A stretch of 45,794 nt of DNA from Prevotella sp. (lineage in GTDB: Bacteria; Bacteroidota; Bacteroidia; Bacteroidales; Bacteroidaceae). Below the pieces are notes generated by a model that did no database searches, was not told where the DNA came from, and saw only the letters and a program-made list of their open reading frames with translations. The stretch lies in the NCBI GenBank assembly GCA_017460515.1, contig JAFUAY010000008.1:1-45794 (forward strand), given 5' to 3'. A program made the position numbers and the translations under genes. Of the stretch, positions 23,378 to 33,900 are shown in pieces (the stretch's first letter is position 1; each line of letters opens with the position of its first letter).

Positions 23378-23674
23378 TTAAGCGAGAACAACCTTGTTGT
23401 CGTCAGCGCTCAGAAGCTTGCCCTCCTTGAAGAGCCAGCCCAGACCCAGCATAGTCTCCTCAACAGAGATCTTTGCCTTCTTTGCAATCTCCTCTACGCT
23501 GAGAGCCTTCTCAGCAGCTGCGAGAGTCTGATATACGTCACCAGCCTTGAAACCGATGTTCTCTGAGTTGATAGCAACTACTGCCTTAGCAGCCTTCTTG
23601 GTTGAGGTCTTCTTGGCTGCAGTCTCCTTAACTTCTGCAGCAGCCTTCTTTGTTGTAGCTTTCTTTTCTGCCAT
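23378..23674 (-). CDS. Winged-helix DNA-binding protein with Lys/Ala-rich tail
   Basis: 98 aa. The first 35 residues are Lys/Ala/Thr-rich (KKATTKKAAAEVKETAAKKTS), like a histone H1 or bacterial nucleoid-protein tail. The rest is a compact winged helix (AGDVYQTLAAAEKALSVEEIAKKAKISVEETMLGLGWLFKEGKL) typical of small winged-helix proteins abundant in Prevotella and Bacteroides. It probably binds DNA non-specifically; targets are not known from sequence. A -7 element TAATTTTG lies at 23728-23735. Confidence 0.85.
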   Translation of the reverse strand: MAEKKATTKKAAAEVKETAAKKTSTKKAAKAVVAINSENIGFKAGDVYQTLAAAEKALSVEEIAKKAKISVEETMLGLGWLFKEGKLLSADDNKVVLA

Positions 23675-23727
23675 AATAGTTTTAAAAAAATTAATTCACA
23701 ATTATTCAGTGATTATCTTTTCAGCTG

Positions 23728-23735
23728 CAAAATTA
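23728..23735 (-). promoter_or_regulatory. Probable -7 element of the winged-helix gene
   Basis: The minus strand reads TAATTTTG, 53 nt before the ATG at 23674; the -33 element is unclear. Confidence 0.4.
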
Positions 23736-23807
23736 CTACTTTTTTCCTTCCAAGTGACTGATTAATAAGTGTTTTTTTGCCCTTCAACCAACTATTCTTG
23801 ACGTAGG

Positions 23808-25571
23808 TCAATCATTTTCACGCAAGTCTACCTTCAACTGCAACTCTTCCAGTTGTTTAGGATCGAGTTCGCCTGGAGCATCCAGCATCACATCGCGTCC
23901 GCTGTTGTTCTTCGGGAAGGCGATGCAGTCACGGATAGAATCCAAGCCTGCCATCAGGCTCACGAAGCGATCTAATCCGAAGGCAAGACCAGCGTGAGGA
24001 GGTGCTCCATACTTGAAGGCGTTGATGAGGAAGCCGAACTGAGCCATAGCACGCTCTGGCGTGAAGCCCAGAATCTGGAACATCTTCTCCTGCAGTTTGC
24101 CATCATGAATACGCAGTGAACCACCGCCTACCTCAACACCGTTGCATACGAAGTCGTAGGCCACGGCACGCACCTTGGCAGGATCTGTATCCAGCAAGGG
24201 GATATCGTCAGGATTAGGCATCGTGAACGGATGGTGGGTAGCCATCAGGCGCTGCTCCTCATCGCTCCACTCGAACAGGGGGAAGTCAACAATCCACAGA
24301 CATACGAACTTATCCTTGTCGCGCAATCCCAGACGATCGCCCATCTCCAGGCGGAGTGTGCAGAGCTGAACACGGGTCTTATTGGCATTATCGCCAGAGA
24401 GAATCAGTACGAGGTCGCCATCCTTGGCACCCATTGCCTCTTTCACCTTCTGCCATACCTCAGGCTCGTAGAACTTATCGATGGATGACTTCACAGTGCC
24501 ATCGGTATTGAACTTCACATAGACAAGTCCCTTGGCACCCACCTGCGGACGCTTAACGAAGTCAGTCAGCTGATCCAACTGCTTGCGGGTATAGTCGGCA
24601 CAGCCAGGCACACAGATACCGCCAATATAGTTGGCCTCATTGAATACAGGGAACGAACCGGTACCTTTCAGCACATCCATCAGCTCGACAAACTCCATAC
24701 CGAAGCGGAGATCGGGCTTGTCAGAACCGAAACGACGCATTGCCTCATGCCACGTCATACGCTGGAGGGCAGGAAGTTCCACACCGCGTACCTCTTTAAA
24801 TAGATGGCGGGCCAAATCCTCGAATATCTGCAGCACATCCTCCTGCTCTACGAACGACATCTCACAGTCAATCTGGGTGAACTCCGGCTGACGATCAGCA
24901 CGCAGGTCCTCATCACGGAAGCACTTCGCAATCTGGAAATAGCGGTCGAATCCGCTCACCATCAGCAGCTGCTTCAGGGTCTGAGGCGACTGTGGCAGTG
25001 CATAGAACTGACCCGGATTCATACGTGAAGGAACAACGAAGTCGCGTGCACCCTCAGGAGTAGAACCAATCAGGATAGGCGTCTCTACTTCGATGAACTG
25101 ACGTGCATCCAGGAAGTTACGAATTAGGATGGTCATACGGTGACGCAGTTCCAGGTTCTTGCGAACGGCAGAACGGCGCAGGTCCAGATAACGGTACTTC
25201 ATACGGATATCGTCACCGCCATCTGTATTGTCTTCAATCGTAAAGGGAGGCGTCAGACTCTCACTCAGGATATTCAACTGGCTAACCAGAATCTCGATAT
25301 CGCCAGTAGGCATCTTGGCATTCTTCGACTCGCGCTCGCTGACCTTACCCACTACCTGGATACAGAATTCACGACCCAACTTGTTGGCACGCTCACAGAG
25401 AGCAGCATCGGTATCCTCAATGAATACCAACTGTGTGATGCCATAACGGTCACGGAGGTCGACAAACGTCATTCCGCCCATCTTACGAGTGCGCTGCACC
25501 CATCCTGCCAGCTTGACTTCCTGGCCCACATCGGTGAGACGCAACTCACCACATGTTTTTGTTCTATACAT
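23808..25571 (-). CDS. aspS: Aspartyl-tRNA synthetase
   Basis: A class II synthetase of the bacterial type with a GAD insertion, 587 aa from [10 protein letters not shown]. The N-terminal OB anticodon-binding domain is [22 protein letters not shown]. Motif 2 region: [18 protein letters not shown] (class II) and IDCEMSFVE. Motif 3 is [15 protein letters not shown]. The long insertion between motifs 2 and 3 contains the GAD domain. The open frame reaches 25652, but the earlier codons are AT-rich leader; the ATG at 25571 matches the family start. Divergent from the DUF5686 gene. Confidence 0.96.
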   Translation of the reverse strand: MYRTKTCGELRLTDVGQEVKLAGWVQRTRKMGGMTFVDLRDRYGITQLVFIEDTDAALCERANKLGREFCIQVVGKVSERESKNAKMPTGDIEILVSQLNILSESLTPPFTIEDNTDGGDDIRMKYRYLDLRRSAVRKNLELRHRMTILIRNFLDARQFIEVETPILIGSTPEGARDFVVPSRMNPGQFYALPQSPQTLKQLLMVSGFDRYFQIAKCFRDEDLRADRQPEFTQIDCEMSFVEQEDVLQIFEDLARHLFKEVRGVELPALQRMTWHEAMRRFGSDKPDLRFGMEFVELMDVLKGTGSFPVFNEANYIGGICVPGCADYTRKQLDQLTDFVKRPQVGAKGLVYVKFNTDGTVKSSIDKFYEPEVWQKVKEAMGAKDGDLVLILSGDNANKTRVQLCTLRLEMGDRLGLRDKDKFVCLWIVDFPLFEWSDEEQRLMATHHPFTMPNPDDIPLLDTDPAKVRAVAYDFVCNGVEVGGGSLRIHDGKLQEKMFQILGFTPERAMAQFGFLINAFKYGAPPHAGLAFGLDRFVSLMAGLDSIRDCIAFPKNNSGRDVMLDAPGELDPKQLEELQLKVDLREND

Positions 25572-25615
25572 GATGATTCTTGTATTAATTTTGTTTATGT
25601 TTTCAAATTTAGCTG

Positions 25616-25623
25616 CAAAATTA
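25616..25623 (-). promoter_or_regulatory. Probable -7 element of aspS
   Basis: The minus strand reads TAATTTTG, 44 nt before the ATG at 25571. The best upstream element (TTG at 25646-25648) is 22 nt away, slightly longer than usual. Confidence 0.45.
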
Positions 25624-25674
25624 ATGATAATTATCGAAACAAAAGCAATCAATAGTCATTTTATTCAAAAAATA

Positions 25675-25706
25675 TTGACCTGTTCAGATTTTTTTTTGTA
25701 ATTTTG
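25675..25706 (+). promoter_or_regulatory. Promoter of the DUF5686-addA-addB operon, nearly leaderless
   Basis: TTG (25675-25677), a 21-nt spacer and TAATTTTG (25699-25706). The most likely start codon, a GTG at 25713, is only 6 nt beyond the -7 element, so the mRNA would be leaderless or nearly so. Confidence 0.65.
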
Positions 25707-25712
25707 GCACCC

Positions 25713-27737
25713 GTGAAGCGTAATTTCATCATAAGCCTGCTGTTGCTGCTGATAGCGGCAAACGTCAATGCCAAGGAAAAGACCAGTTCCCTGGTGTTGA
25801 ATCGTATGTTCTCGTTTCAGGAGAAATACAACCCTAAGGTGAAGGGACAGAGCATGCAGGTCTACACCAAACATTACTATCAGACCTACCGCAGGAACTT
25901 CGCACTCTGGCTGATTCCCAACATGCACAGCATGGCTAACGGACAGCGTAAGTTCATGAGTGAGGAATACGACCTGTATACCATCAAGAACAGTCACGAA
26001 TATGATGTTCGCCAGCAGGTGTATTACACTACCATTCCGCGTAACAGGAAGGTGATGTCCGTGCTTGACAATTTCGCCAGACCTAACCTCTACAGCCCTA
26101 CCCTATACGGCAACCATATCCTCTCGCCTGTCTGCAGGGAGAACCGCCTCTTCTACAGATATAAGGTGACGATGCAGCGCAACGGACGCGCAAGGGTTGA
26201 CTTCCGTCCCAGAGCAGGCGACAACACCCAGCTGGTGGAAGGAACGGCTATCCTCATTGCCAAGACAGGACGTATCGTGGATATCGTCATCAAGGGTGAG
26301 TATGACATGATTGACTTCAAGACCACCTATAACGAGCGCTACAACGAGAAAGACTCGATGGCGTCGCCTCGCTCTTGCAAGACCGACATTGACTTCAAGT
26401 TCCTGGGCAACCATATTGCCTCCTCATTCACATCGGTGTTCAACTGTCCGAAACGCCTGCCAGACACAACGGATGTCACAGGCGACAGGAAGCTGATATC
26501 TGCACTTCGTCCTATCAGTCTGACACGTGAGGAACGGAAGGTGTATAAACAGTTCGACTCACTCATGAATGTGAAGACAGACACCGTACCGCATACAGAG
26601 GCAGAAAAGAACAGTGCGCTGAAGGCTCTTGGCGACTTCGGATGGGATGTGGGTGGAGAACTGCTGAGCAGTCACGGCACTACCAACGACAAATACAAGA
26701 TCAGACTCTCGCCTATCATCGAACCGCAATACTTCAGCTATAGCCCCAGCCGAGGCCTTTCCTACAAGATGAGGTTTGCTGCTGAATATTACTTCGACAA
26801 GAACACCGGGCTCTACTTCAATCCCACGTTGGGCTATAACTTCAAGATCAAGAAGTTCTTTGCCTACATGCCCCTTCGCTACATCTACGATAAGAAGCAG
26901 GACAACTACCTGGAATTATCGCTCGAAGCAGGCAACCGTATTGGTAACTCATCGGTACTGGACGAGTTGAAGAACGAGTTAGGCGAACTGCCTGAACTGG
27001 AGAATATCACCCTCGACGAGTTTGACGACTATCAGGCAAGAATCATCAACAGCACGAAGCTCAACAGCTGGCTGCGTGGCGACATTGGTCTGGTATACCA
27101 CCGACGTACCGCTGTCAACAAGGATGATATGGAGAAATACGGCAAGCCCACCGTCTACAGGAGTGTGGCTCCGACGATTGGCGTGCATCTCAGCCCCTGG
27201 AAAGAGGGTCCCTCGCTCAGCGTGAACTATGAACGAGGTATAGACCATAAGGATCTGGACTTGAGCTATGAGCGATGGGAGGCCAGTGCTTCAAAGGTGT
27301 TCCGACTGCCCAGTACACGTATGATCAACCTGCAAGTGGGAGGCGGACTCTACACCAAGCGCTCGAAGAACTACTTCATGGACTTCGCCAACTTCAGTAT
27401 GAACAACCTGCCTGGCGGATGGGATGATGACTGGTCGGGCGACTTCCAACTGCTTGACTCGCGTCTTTACAATATGTCGCACTATTACCTGAGCAGCAAC
27501 ATCTGCTACGATACGCCTCTCTCCGCCATGTCGCTGATTCCGCTGTTAGGACGATACGTGGAACGCGAGCGATTCTACTGGAGCGGACTGCTCATTGAAT
27601 ACAGTCGCCCCTATCAGGAACTGGGCTATGGCTTCAGCACGCGTTTCTTCTCAGTAGGACTGTTTGCCAGTTTCCATAACCTGGAGTTTCAGAAGATTGG
27701 TACTAAATTCACCTTTGAGTTATTTCGCCGATGGTAA
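25713..27737 (+). CDS. DUF5686-type outer-membrane beta-barrel protein
   Basis: 674 aa from a GTG start (MKRNFIISLLLLLIAANVNA, a clear signal peptide). The body resembles the DUF5686 family of Bacteroidetes outer-membrane proteins: an N-terminal periplasmic part (MFSFQEKYNPKVKGQSMQVY, FRPRAGDNTQLVEGTAILIAKTGRI), then a C-terminal barrel with many alternating aromatic strands and a final strand IGTKFTFELFRRW. The usual carboxypeptidase-regulatory N-terminal domain is absent. An upstream TTG at 25704 lies inside the -7 element and is not used. Its last 7 nt overlap the start of the addA-like gene. Role: surface or envelope, otherwise unknown. Confidence 0.8.
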   Translation: MKRNFIISLLLLLIAANVNAKEKTSSLVLNRMFSFQEKYNPKVKGQSMQVYTKHYYQTYRRNFALWLIPNMHSMANGQRKFMSEEYDLYTIKNSHEYDVRQQVYYTTIPRNRKVMSVLDNFARPNLYSPTLYGNHILSPVCRENRLFYRYKVTMQRNGRARVDFRPRAGDNTQLVEGTAILIAKTGRIVDIVIKGEYDMIDFKTTYNERYNEKDSMASPRSCKTDIDFKFLGNHIASSFTSVFNCPKRLPDTTDVTGDRKLISALRPISLTREERKVYKQFDSLMNVKTDTVPHTEAEKNSALKALGDFGWDVGGELLSSHGTTNDKYKIRLSPIIEPQYFSYSPSRGLSYKMRFAAEYYFDKNTGLYFNPTLGYNFKIKKFFAYMPLRYIYDKKQDNYLELSLEAGNRIGNSSVLDELKNELGELPELENITLDEFDDYQARIINSTKLNSWLRGDIGLVYHRRTAVNKDDMEKYGKPTVYRSVAPTIGVHLSPWKEGPSLSVNYERGIDHKDLDLSYERWEASASKVFRLPSTRMINLQVGGGLYTKRSKNYFMDFANFSMNNLPGGWDDDWSGDFQLLDSRLYNMSHYYLSSNICYDTPLSAMSLIPLLGRYVERERFYWSGLLIEYSRPYQELGYGFSTRFFSVGLFASFHNLEFQKIGTKFTFELFRRW

Positions 27738-30700
27738 CTACACCTCTTATTATATATAAGGCAAGTGCAGGCAGCGGAAAAACATTCACGCTGGCCACTG
27801 AATATATCAAGCTTGTAGTCAAGAATCCACAGGCTTATCGCAAGATTCTGGCAGTAACCTTCACCAACAAGGCTACTGAAGAGATGAAGATGCGAATACT
27901 GAGTCAGCTGTATGGCATCTGGAAGCAGTTGCCTTCGTCAAAAGACTATACCGAAGCTGTCTGCAAGAGTCTGGACGCCTCGCCTGAGTTCGTTGCAAAA
28001 CAGGCAGGACTGGCACTCTCAAACCTCTTGCACAACTACAGCTATTTCCGTATAGATACGATAGACTCGTTCTTCCAGACCGTGCTGCGCAACCTGGCTC
28101 GCGAAGTCGAACTGACTGCCAACCTGCGTGTAGGACTGAATGATATACAGGTAGAGGAGATGGCTGTCGATGAACTCATTGACAACCTGACATCGAAAGA
28201 CGCGATGCTGCAATGGATTCTGAAGTATGTGCTGGAAAGCATCAGCGATGATCACTCGTGGAATGTCATCAAACAGGTGAAAGAGTTCGGACGCACCATC
28301 TTCAAAGACTACTACAAGGCTGAGAGCAAGAAGCTCTACGAAGCACTTGACGAGCCCAAGTTTTTTGAGAACTATACAGAAGAGTTGCGCAAGAAGCGTG
28401 CAAACGCCAAGAAGCGGATGACGGAGATTGGCGATGAATTCTTCCGACTGACTACCGAGGCTGGCGTTGGCGTCGACGACTTCTCCTACGGTAAGGGAGG
28501 CATCTTCAATTTCTTCCAGAAACTGCATGACGGAACGTTCGACAACGGTATCATCGGACCACGTATTCAAAGCTGTGCTGAAGACCCTGAGAACTGGGTC
28601 AAGAAGAAAGGCGAAAAGGCAGAAACCGTCCGTGCATTAGCCAACGGCCCCTTAGGTCGACTGCTGGACGAAGCCCTGCACGAACAACCTCAGCAATGGA
28701 AGGTCTACCAGTCTGCTGAACTGACCCTGCGCCATCTGAACCAGCTGCGACTGCTGAAAAGCATCGAGCTGAAAGTGAGAGAACTCAACACGGATGCCAA
28801 CCGCTTCCTGCTGAGCGATACGCAGAAGATGCTGCATGACCTCATAGACAACAGCGACTCACCCTTTATCTACGAGAAGATTGGCACACAACTGGAACAT
28901 ATCATGATCGATGAGTTCCAAGACACATCGACCGTACAATGGAAGAACTTCAAGGTGCTGCTGCAAGAGACGATGAGTCATGAGGATACTGAGAACCTCA
29001 TTGTGGGTGACGTGAAACAGAGCATCTACCGCTGGCGTAGTGGCGACTGGCGACTGCTGGGAAACATCACGAAAGAATTCGACAGGCCTAAAGAGCAGTT
29101 GGATATTCGCACCCTCGATACGAACTACCGTTCATCGCGTCGGGTCATCGACTTCAACAACGCATTCTTCATCAAAGCCACTGAGAACACCATCAGCGCC
29201 TATGATGATGTGAAGCAGAAAGTGCCCGCCAAGCGCGACAACGAAGGTATCGTCGACATCACCCTGCTGCCATCTGAGGATTATCAGGAGATGACGCTGA
29301 GCCACCTCGTAGAATGCGTCAGGCAGTTGACAGCCCAGGGCGTATCATCCAATCAGATTGCAATCCTGGTGAGAACCAATAAGTTCATCCCCCTGATTGC
29401 AGACTATTTCATAGCCAAGATGCCTGAAGTGACCATTGTCAGCGACGAGGCTTTCCGACTGGATGCATCGTCTGCCGTACTGGTAATCATCCAGGCACTG
29501 CAACTACTCACCCACCCTGACGATATGATAGCCCAGGCTTTCCTGGCAAAGGCATACGCTAAGAAACCGCTACACGCTGGCAATCCCGAAGAGATGTTGC
29601 CGGAAGCCTTCTCAAAGCATCGCGAAGAGCTGCTCCGACTGCCACTCTACGAACTGACGGAGCGTCTCTACTCCATCTTCCGTCTGAACGAGATGGAAGG
29701 ACAAAGTGCCTACCTCTGTGCGTTCTATGACCAGGTGACCAACTACGTCAACGAACAGATGGCTGATATCCACACCTTCCTCAAGGAATGGAATGAGACC
29801 CTCTGCTCAAAGACCATTCAGAGTCCCGACGTCAATGGCATCCGACTCATCAGTATCCATAAGTCAAAGGGACTGGAGTTCCCCTACGTGCTCATCCCCT
29901 TCTGCGACTGGAAACTGGAGCTGGGCAACATCCTCTGGTGTCATCCTAAGGAAGAGCCCTTCAACCAATTGCCTATCGTGCCCATCGACTACAGCAAGAG
30001 CGGAATGGAGGGCACCGTCTACGAAGACGACTACAACGAAGAGAACCAGCAGAACTTGGTTGACAACATGAATCTGCTCTACGTGGCTTTCACCCGTGCC
30101 TCACAAGGACTCTACGTATGGGGCAAGCGAGGCGGAAGCGGACATCGTTCCAACATCATTGAAACAGTCCTTCCCTCGCTGAAAGAGGATCTGAAAGATA
30201 TGTTCATCGAAGGCGTGGAGAACAAGAAAGGTCCCCTTCACTTTGAATACGGAAGCGTTTCAGTGGAACGCCAGGAGAGAACGACTGAAACGCAGGGAGA
30301 GAACGACGGGAACGCTCCCGGCAAACCAGTGGAACGCAACGTGTTCCTTCAGAAGGCGACTCCCCTACCCCTTGACATCCAGGTCTATGACCAGAAGGTC
30401 AGCTTCAAGCAGAGCAACAAGAGTCGCGAGTTTGCTGCTACCGATGATGAACAGCAGGAGACCAACTATATCCAGTTGGGTAGCATTCTCCACAACGTGT
30501 TCTCAACCATCCTTACCAAGACAGACGTTGATGCCGCCCTGCAACAGATGGAGTTCGAAGGCATCATCTACGACAAGCACCTGACGCGTGAACGCATCGA
30601 GAATTTGATTCGTAAGCGACTGAACCACCCCAGCGTGGCAGAATGGTACGATGAGAAGTGGACACTCTTCAACGAGTGTACCATCCTGAACGTCGACCCC

Positions 30701-30910
30701 AAGACGGGCGTTGTCTACGAACGGCGCCCTGACCGCGTGATGACTGACGGTAAGGAGATGATTGTCGTGGACTTCAAGTTCGGACGAAAGCGTGATGAAT
30801 ACAAAGACCAAGTCAGAGAGTACATGCAACTGCTCCTATCGATGGGCTATCCCAACGTGAGAGGATACTTGTGGTACGTTTATTCCAACATAATCGAAGA
30901 AGTAAAATGA
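27731..30910 (+). CDS. addA: AddA-like helicase-nuclease (UvrD/RecB family)
   Basis: 1059 aa, the AddA/RecB-type motor and nuclease of the double-strand-break repair complex. Walker A is KASAGSGKTFTLA. AVTFTNKATEEM (motif Ia) and the UvrD-type IDEFQDTSTVQW (motif II) follow, with GDVKQSIYRWRSGD (III), TNYRSS (IV), SIHKSKGLEFP (V) and LLYVAFTRASQGLYV (VI). The C-terminal RecB-type nuclease shows RPDRVM, then VVDFKFG (D-x-K), with Q-x3-Y in DQVREYMQLL. It starts inside the preceding gene (ATGGTAA, 7-nt overlap) and its TGA overlaps the ATG of the next gene (ATGA), as expected for an AddA-AddB pair made in fixed ratio. Confidence 0.93.
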   Translation: MVTTPLIIYKASAGSGKTFTLATEYIKLVVKNPQAYRKILAVTFTNKATEEMKMRILSQLYGIWKQLPSSKDYTEAVCKSLDASPEFVAKQAGLALSNLLHNYSYFRIDTIDSFFQTVLRNLAREVELTANLRVGLNDIQVEEMAVDELIDNLTSKDAMLQWILKYVLESISDDHSWNVIKQVKEFGRTIFKDYYKAESKKLYEALDEPKFFENYTEELRKKRANAKKRMTEIGDEFFRLTTEAGVGVDDFSYGKGGIFNFFQKLHDGTFDNGIIGPRIQSCAEDPENWVKKKGEKAETVRALANGPLGRLLDEALHEQPQQWKVYQSAELTLRHLNQLRLLKSIELKVRELNTDANRFLLSDTQKMLHDLIDNSDSPFIYEKIGTQLEHIMIDEFQDTSTVQWKNFKVLLQETMSHEDTENLIVGDVKQSIYRWRSGDWRLLGNITKEFDRPKEQLDIRTLDTNYRSSRRVIDFNNAFFIKATENTISAYDDVKQKVPAKRDNEGIVDITLLPSEDYQEMTLSHLVECVRQLTAQGVSSNQIAILVRTNKFIPLIADYFIAKMPEVTIVSDEAFRLDASSAVLVIIQALQLLTHPDDMIAQAFLAKAYAKKPLHAGNPEEMLPEAFSKHREELLRLPLYELTERLYSIFRLNEMEGQSAYLCAFYDQVTNYVNEQMADIHTFLKEWNETLCSKTIQSPDVNGIRLISIHKSKGLEFPYVLIPFCDWKLELGNILWCHPKEEPFNQLPIVPIDYSKSGMEGTVYEDDYNEENQQNLVDNMNLLYVAFTRASQGLYVWGKRGGSGHRSNIIETVLPSLKEDLKDMFIEGVENKKGPLHFEYGSVSVERQERTTETQGENDGNAPGKPVERNVFLQKATPLPLDIQVYDQKVSFKQSNKSREFAATDDEQQETNYIQLGSILHNVFSTILTKTDVDAALQQMEFEGIIYDKHLTRERIENLIRKRLNHPSVAEWYDEKWTLFNECTILNVDPKTGVVYERRPDRVMTDGKEMIVVDFKFGRKRDEYKDQVREYMQLLLSMGYPNVRGYLWYVYSNIIEEVK

Positions 30911-33900
30911 AAACGTTTCTACAATACGTAGCAGAGGACCTTATCAGGAAGTACGGCACCAATCTGTCACGGACTGCCGTCGTCTTCCCCAACAAGCGTG
31001 CTGCTCTCTTCCTGAACGAGCATCTGGCACGCCTGGCAGGACAACCCATCTGGAGTCCGGCTACCATCACCATCAGCGAAATGTTTCGTCATCACTGTGA
31101 CCTGCAAGTGGCCGACCCCATCAAGCAGGTGTGTGACTTGCATCACTGCTTCACCGAGGTGACGGGCTTCGACGAGACACTCGACCACTTCTATAGCTGG
31201 GGACAACTGCTGCTGGCCGACTTCGATGATATAGACAAGAATATGGCAGATGCCGATCAGGTGTTTGCCAACCTGCGCGACATCCACGAACTGGACGATG
31301 TGTCGTACCTCAGCGATGAACAGAAGAAGATCATCCAGCAGTTCTTCAGCAACTTCAGCGAGGATCATAACACCGAACTGAAAAAGCGCTTCCTGCAGCT
31401 CTGGACGCGAATGGGCGATATCTACCACACCTTCAACGACTACCTGGCTGAACAGGGACTCGCCTATGAAGGTGCGCTCTACAGGAAGGTGGCTGAACAA
31501 GAGGATATTGACTTCGAATACGATCGATATATCTTCGTAGGATTCAACCTCCTGCAACGCGTCGAACAGCGACTGTTCAAGATGCTGAAACAACAGCAAC
31601 GCGCCTTCTTCTACTGGGACTTCGATCATTACTACATGCCCTCGCAACAGAAGGGAAACAGCAATAACGAAGCTGGATACTATATCGCACAGTATCTCGC
31701 TGACTTCCCCAACGAACTGGACATCCACGATGACGACATCTATAATCAGTTCCAGCAGAAACGCGAGATCACCTATATCTCAGCCCCCACAGAGAACGCA
31801 CAGGCTCGGTATATCTCCACCTGGCTGAACGAGCGGGCTGAGCATTGCCAGAATCCGCGTACAGCCATCGTACTATGTAACGAAGGACTCCTTCAGACAG
31901 TCATCCACTGCCTGCCTGACGGAGTGGAGAAAGTGAATATCACCACAGGATTCCCACTCATCCAGTCGCCCATAGCATCACTCGTCAGCCAAATGCTGAT
32001 GCTACAGACTACGGGCTACTCCGCGTTGCGCGAACGCTTCCGACAGACTCAGGCAAATGCGGTGCTCTCACATCCGTATGTCAAATACCTGCCTGAAGGC
32101 GAAGAGCGCACGCTGCTGCTGAAACACTTCGATGACAACAAGTCGCTGCTCAGCTGGCTCTGTGAAGTGATGCAACTGATAGCTACAGGCATCGAACAGA
32201 CCTCCGCCTCCGACAGCGAACTGCCACTGATGCAGGAATCAGTATTCCGCATGTTTACGCTGCTGAACCGCTTATACGGTCTGGTGGAAAGCGGAAAACT
32301 GAGTGTCGATATCATCACCCTGCAACGACTCATCAACCAACTGGTGTCTTCAGCCAGCATTCCCTTCCACGGAGAACCTGTTGAAGGCATGCAGGTGATG
32401 GGCGTATTGGAGACGCGCAACCTGGACTTCGATCGTTTGCTGATTCTTTCCTGCAACGAAGGAAACATGCCCAAGGGAGTCAACGACACCTCGTTCATCC
32501 CCTACAGCATCCGTAAGGCATACGGACTCACCACCATCGACCATAAGGTAGCCATCTATTCCTATTATTTCCATCGGCTCCTGCAGCGCGCTGGCGATAT
32601 CACCATCGTATACAACAATGCCACTTCCGACGGACACACCTCTGAGAAGTCGCGATTCATGTTGCAGCTCATGGTTGAGAGCCAGCATGAATTCAGGTTC
32701 CAGACGCTCCAGGCAGGACAGCATTTCACGCCCTTCCAGCCTCAGCCCGTCAAAAAGACCAACGAGATTATGCAGCGTCTGCTGAACCGCTTCTCACTCT
32801 CACATCAGAAGAACCGGGACGCCAGCATCTATCCCTTGATGACACCTACTGCCATCAATCGCTACATGCGCTGTCCGCTGAGTTTCTATTACATCTATGC
32901 CTGCGGTATCCGTGAGGCAGATGAGACTGAAGACGATGTCATCGACGGACGTCTCTTTGGCAACATCTTCCACCAGGCGGCCCAAACGCTCTATGAGAAA
33001 ATGATGGAGAAGAGCAAGACCATTCAGAAGAGTGACATCGAGGCGCTGCTGAAATCGAAGGTTGCCATCGAACAGGCTGTCGATACCGCCCTGAAAGCAG
33101 AACTATTTCATGTTTCTGCCGATACGCCACTGGAGGGGAAATACGAACTCAACGGATTGCAAATCATCAATCGCCAAGTCATTATCCACTACCTGAGACG
33201 ACTGTTGGAACTCGACCATCGTACGGCTCCGTTCACCATGATTGGACTTGAACAGTCTGTCCTGGCACGCATCGATACGCCTTACCTCACTACAACGATT
33301 GGCGGACGCATCGATCGACTCGATCAGGTCTGTGATAAAGACCCGGAGACGCAAAAGCCTGTAGAACGCATTCGCATCGTTGACTATAAGACAGGCAGTT
33401 CCCGTCTGACGCCACTTAACGATGTGGAAGCAGTCTTCAAACAGGAGAACCTTTCCAAGCATAGCGATTATTACCTGCAGACGCTGCTCTACTCCTGCAT
33501 TGTCAGGACATCCAAGGAATACAATCCCCAGCAGTTGCCTGCCAGTCCTGCCCTGCTCTTCATCCAGCATGCAGGAGCATCCGACTATGATCCCACACTC
33601 TCCTTTGGCAAGAACAGGATCAATGATGTTGAGGACTATCGCGCACCCTTCGGACAACAGCTCACGGAGACTGTCAGCGACATGTTTAATCCCGACATTG
33701 ACTTCACCCCAACAGAAGACAGGCAGAGATGCAGCAGTTGTCCGTATCAGCTGCTGTGCAAACTCACGCTGACGCTACTCATCTGTCTCTCCACCATCTT
33801 CTCGTATGCCAAGCATACAGTACTTTCGCCCAATATCAAGTCACTTCAGGTGGTTGCCAATACCAAATGGACCTCGATGCCCATCATGACACTTGGAGCG

